A stretch of DNA of 64,000 nucleotides from contig CANMAI010000005.1 in assembly GCA_947495795.1 (NCBI GenBank), positions 1 to 64,000 on the forward strand, read 5' to 3'. Positions within the stretch are counted from its first letter, which is position 1, and every line of letters starts with the position of its first letter. Shown here one piece after another: positions 63,080 to 64,000 of the stretch. Source of the DNA: an uncultured Paracoccaceae bacterium. GTDB taxonomy: Bacteria > Pseudomonadota > Alphaproteobacteria > Rhodobacterales > Rhodobacteraceae. The notes beneath the pieces were generated by a model. That model did no database searches, had not been told where the DNA came from, and saw only the letters and a program-made list of their open reading frames with translations. A program made the translations under genes and the position numbers.

Positions 63080-63777
63080 GTGTCTCTCCGCTCTTTTGCC
63101 TGATCTATGCCTATCCGTCTGAGCAGACGAATTCCAGATATATGACGTTGCGATTTTGGAGAAACGCAAGCCGCTTCTTTGCTGGCCAAGCGCAGGATCA
63201 AGCGGGTGGGGTTTCTGGGTAAAGCAGTGAAATCTACCGCTGGCGCTCCGGGTGTTGTCCCCAAAGGTCGGGGCCGACGCTCGACCTTGCTTTGTGGTGA
63301 GAATGCGTTTCAGATCGGCGTGGGCCGCGATGAACGATCCGCCAATGCATCAAAATCGCCTTGAGCAAGGCGACCGTACCATCGCCAGGACGCGGTACGC
63401 GTATGCTCTGCGCATCCAGAATTTGTCTTGTCGGTGAGTATGACTGCTCGATCGTCCGGAAGTTCCTTGGTTTCTCGGACGCCGGGTACCGCATGCTTCG
63501 TATTCCTAAGCGTCTGCCATGTCCCTTTTGAGCAAGCGTTTGGTCAACCACGCATTTATTTATCGCTGAAGTCTTTGAGGTCAGCCCCCATATTTCCGGC
63601 AATCAAGCCTTGGGTGCTTTGGTCGCGTCAAGCGGGAATGCGCTTTGTTTGTTAAGCGCGGCCGTGTCCTGAGGAACCTTTGAGAGGGAGTTTCAAACGT
63701 ATCTGTCATTAAAATTACAGAGTGGGGCTTGCTGGCGAATTAGTGAATGCATGTGAATAAACTGATTGGAGACGGCA
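63080..63777. other. Degenerate intergenic region, possible transposase relic
   Basis: About 700 bp without an intact gene. One minus-strand frame around 63330-63410 reads RTASWRWYGRLAQGDFDALA then DRSSRPTPI before a stop. The ALxDRSSRP block is reminiscent of the HTH linker of IS481-type transposases. No catalytic part or terminal repeat is visible, so the relationship is only suggestive. The last 80 bp contain the start signals of the next gene. Confidence 0.35.
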
Positions 63778-64000
63778 ATGATTATAAACCACAGCGATCA
63801 GAAAAGTGCGCGGCATCATGCCGATACTTTTTTTGGCGGGAGTTCGTTTGAGGCCGCAGATGTACCCTGGGTGAAAGTGGGCGGGCTTTATATGTCTGTC
63901 TGCATCACGGGGGAGAACTCCTGGGGGCCGATTGCACGGGATTTGAGCGGTGCTGGCAAGAAAGTCTGGGTGTTTACGGGCCGACACGGTGAGGCAAGCG
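63778..64000 (+). CDS. Hypothetical protein, N-terminal part (cut by the window end)
   Basis: ATG at 63778 with a TTGGAGAC ribosome site. 74 codons are open to the window edge: MIINHSDQKSARHHADTFFG, then GSSFEAADVPWVKVGGLYMS, then VCITGENSWGPIARDLSGAG and KKVWVFTGRHGEAS. There is no signal peptide or motif I recognise. It runs off the right end so its length is unknown. Confidence 0.55.
   Translation, partial: MIINHSDQKSARHHADTFFGGSSFEAADVPWVKVGGLYMSVCITGENSWGPIARDLSGAGKKVWVFTGRHGEAS

Noticed and set aside
1-64000. CRISPR array or cas genes
   Set aside because: No direct repeats with regular 30-40 bp spacers and no Cas-like proteins were seen; the only arrays are the 11-bp triplets and the hexanucleotide tract.

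Overview
The window looks like chromosome of an alphaproteobacterium, most likely Rhodobacteraceae (Roseobacter group). The evidence is the high-GC coding sequence, tight operons with ATGA overlaps, many sugar and polyol ABC systems, a LuxR solo, RTX-type secreted proteins and the style of the small lipoproteins and membrane proteins. This assignment is an inference from gene content, not from a marker gene.

Left edge to 4 kb: an IS3-family element runs off the left end and has cut a small ABM-type monooxygenase gene. Divergent from that gene, across a GTATAC-centred operator, is a four-gene operon: isopropylmalate/tartrate-type dehydrogenase, Gfo/Idh/MocA oxidoreductase, GntR-FCD regulator and metallo-beta-lactamase-fold lactonase. 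A tRNA-Arg(UCU) follows. From 4.1 to 18.4 kb is a myo-inositol catabolic regulon: iolD-iolC-iolB-aldolase-iolG on the minus strand; two more Gfo/Idh/MocA dehydrogenases flanking a TIM-barrel protein on the plus strand; a LacI-type regulator; and a ribose-type ABC importer (binding protein, permease, ATPase) followed by a GT-B-like protein. Two copies of a perfect TTGCAACCGGTTGCAA palindrome, one in each divergent promoter region, tie the regulator to the cluster.

18.4 to 30.5 kb is an accessory stretch of small genes: Dabb protein, small membrane proteins (two paralogous), an orphan HExxH protein, VOC protein, tiny lipoprotein, an AT-rich Fic toxin/antitoxin module next to two perfect DnaA boxes, the conserved gene lepA, a membrane protein carrying an uninterrupted 60 x 6 bp repeat, an AT3/SGNH acyltransferase and a low-molecular-weight tyrosine phosphatase whose nucleophile Cys is Trp. 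30.6 to 38.2 kb holds three related copies of a beta-repeat/RTX protein: one frameshifted pseudogene, one deletion remnant and one intact gene. Between them lie an orphan peptide-binding protein and a LuxR solo.

38.7 to 48 kb: a methyl-accepting chemotaxis protein, an IS5-type transposase relic, an exported alpha/beta hydrolase, an isoquinoline-1-oxidoreductase-type molybdenum enzyme (two subunits) and two unknown genes. 48.2 to 59.5 kb is a second carbohydrate locus. The minus strand has a Tat-exported binding protein, two permeases, a MalK/UgpC-type ATPase and a PfkB kinase. The plus strand has a Rossmann/SAF-domain oxidoreductase, an acetoin-dehydrogenase-like E1alpha/E1beta/E2-hydrolase set and a SorC regulator. 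The two arms diverge across a perfect 10-bp inverted repeat. I cannot name the substrate, and this is the best candidate for an undescribed pathway. The right end has a small membrane protein, an orphan HyuA-type hydantoinase/oxoprolinase, a DUF1993-like protein, another membrane protein, degenerate DNA and a gene cut by the window edge.
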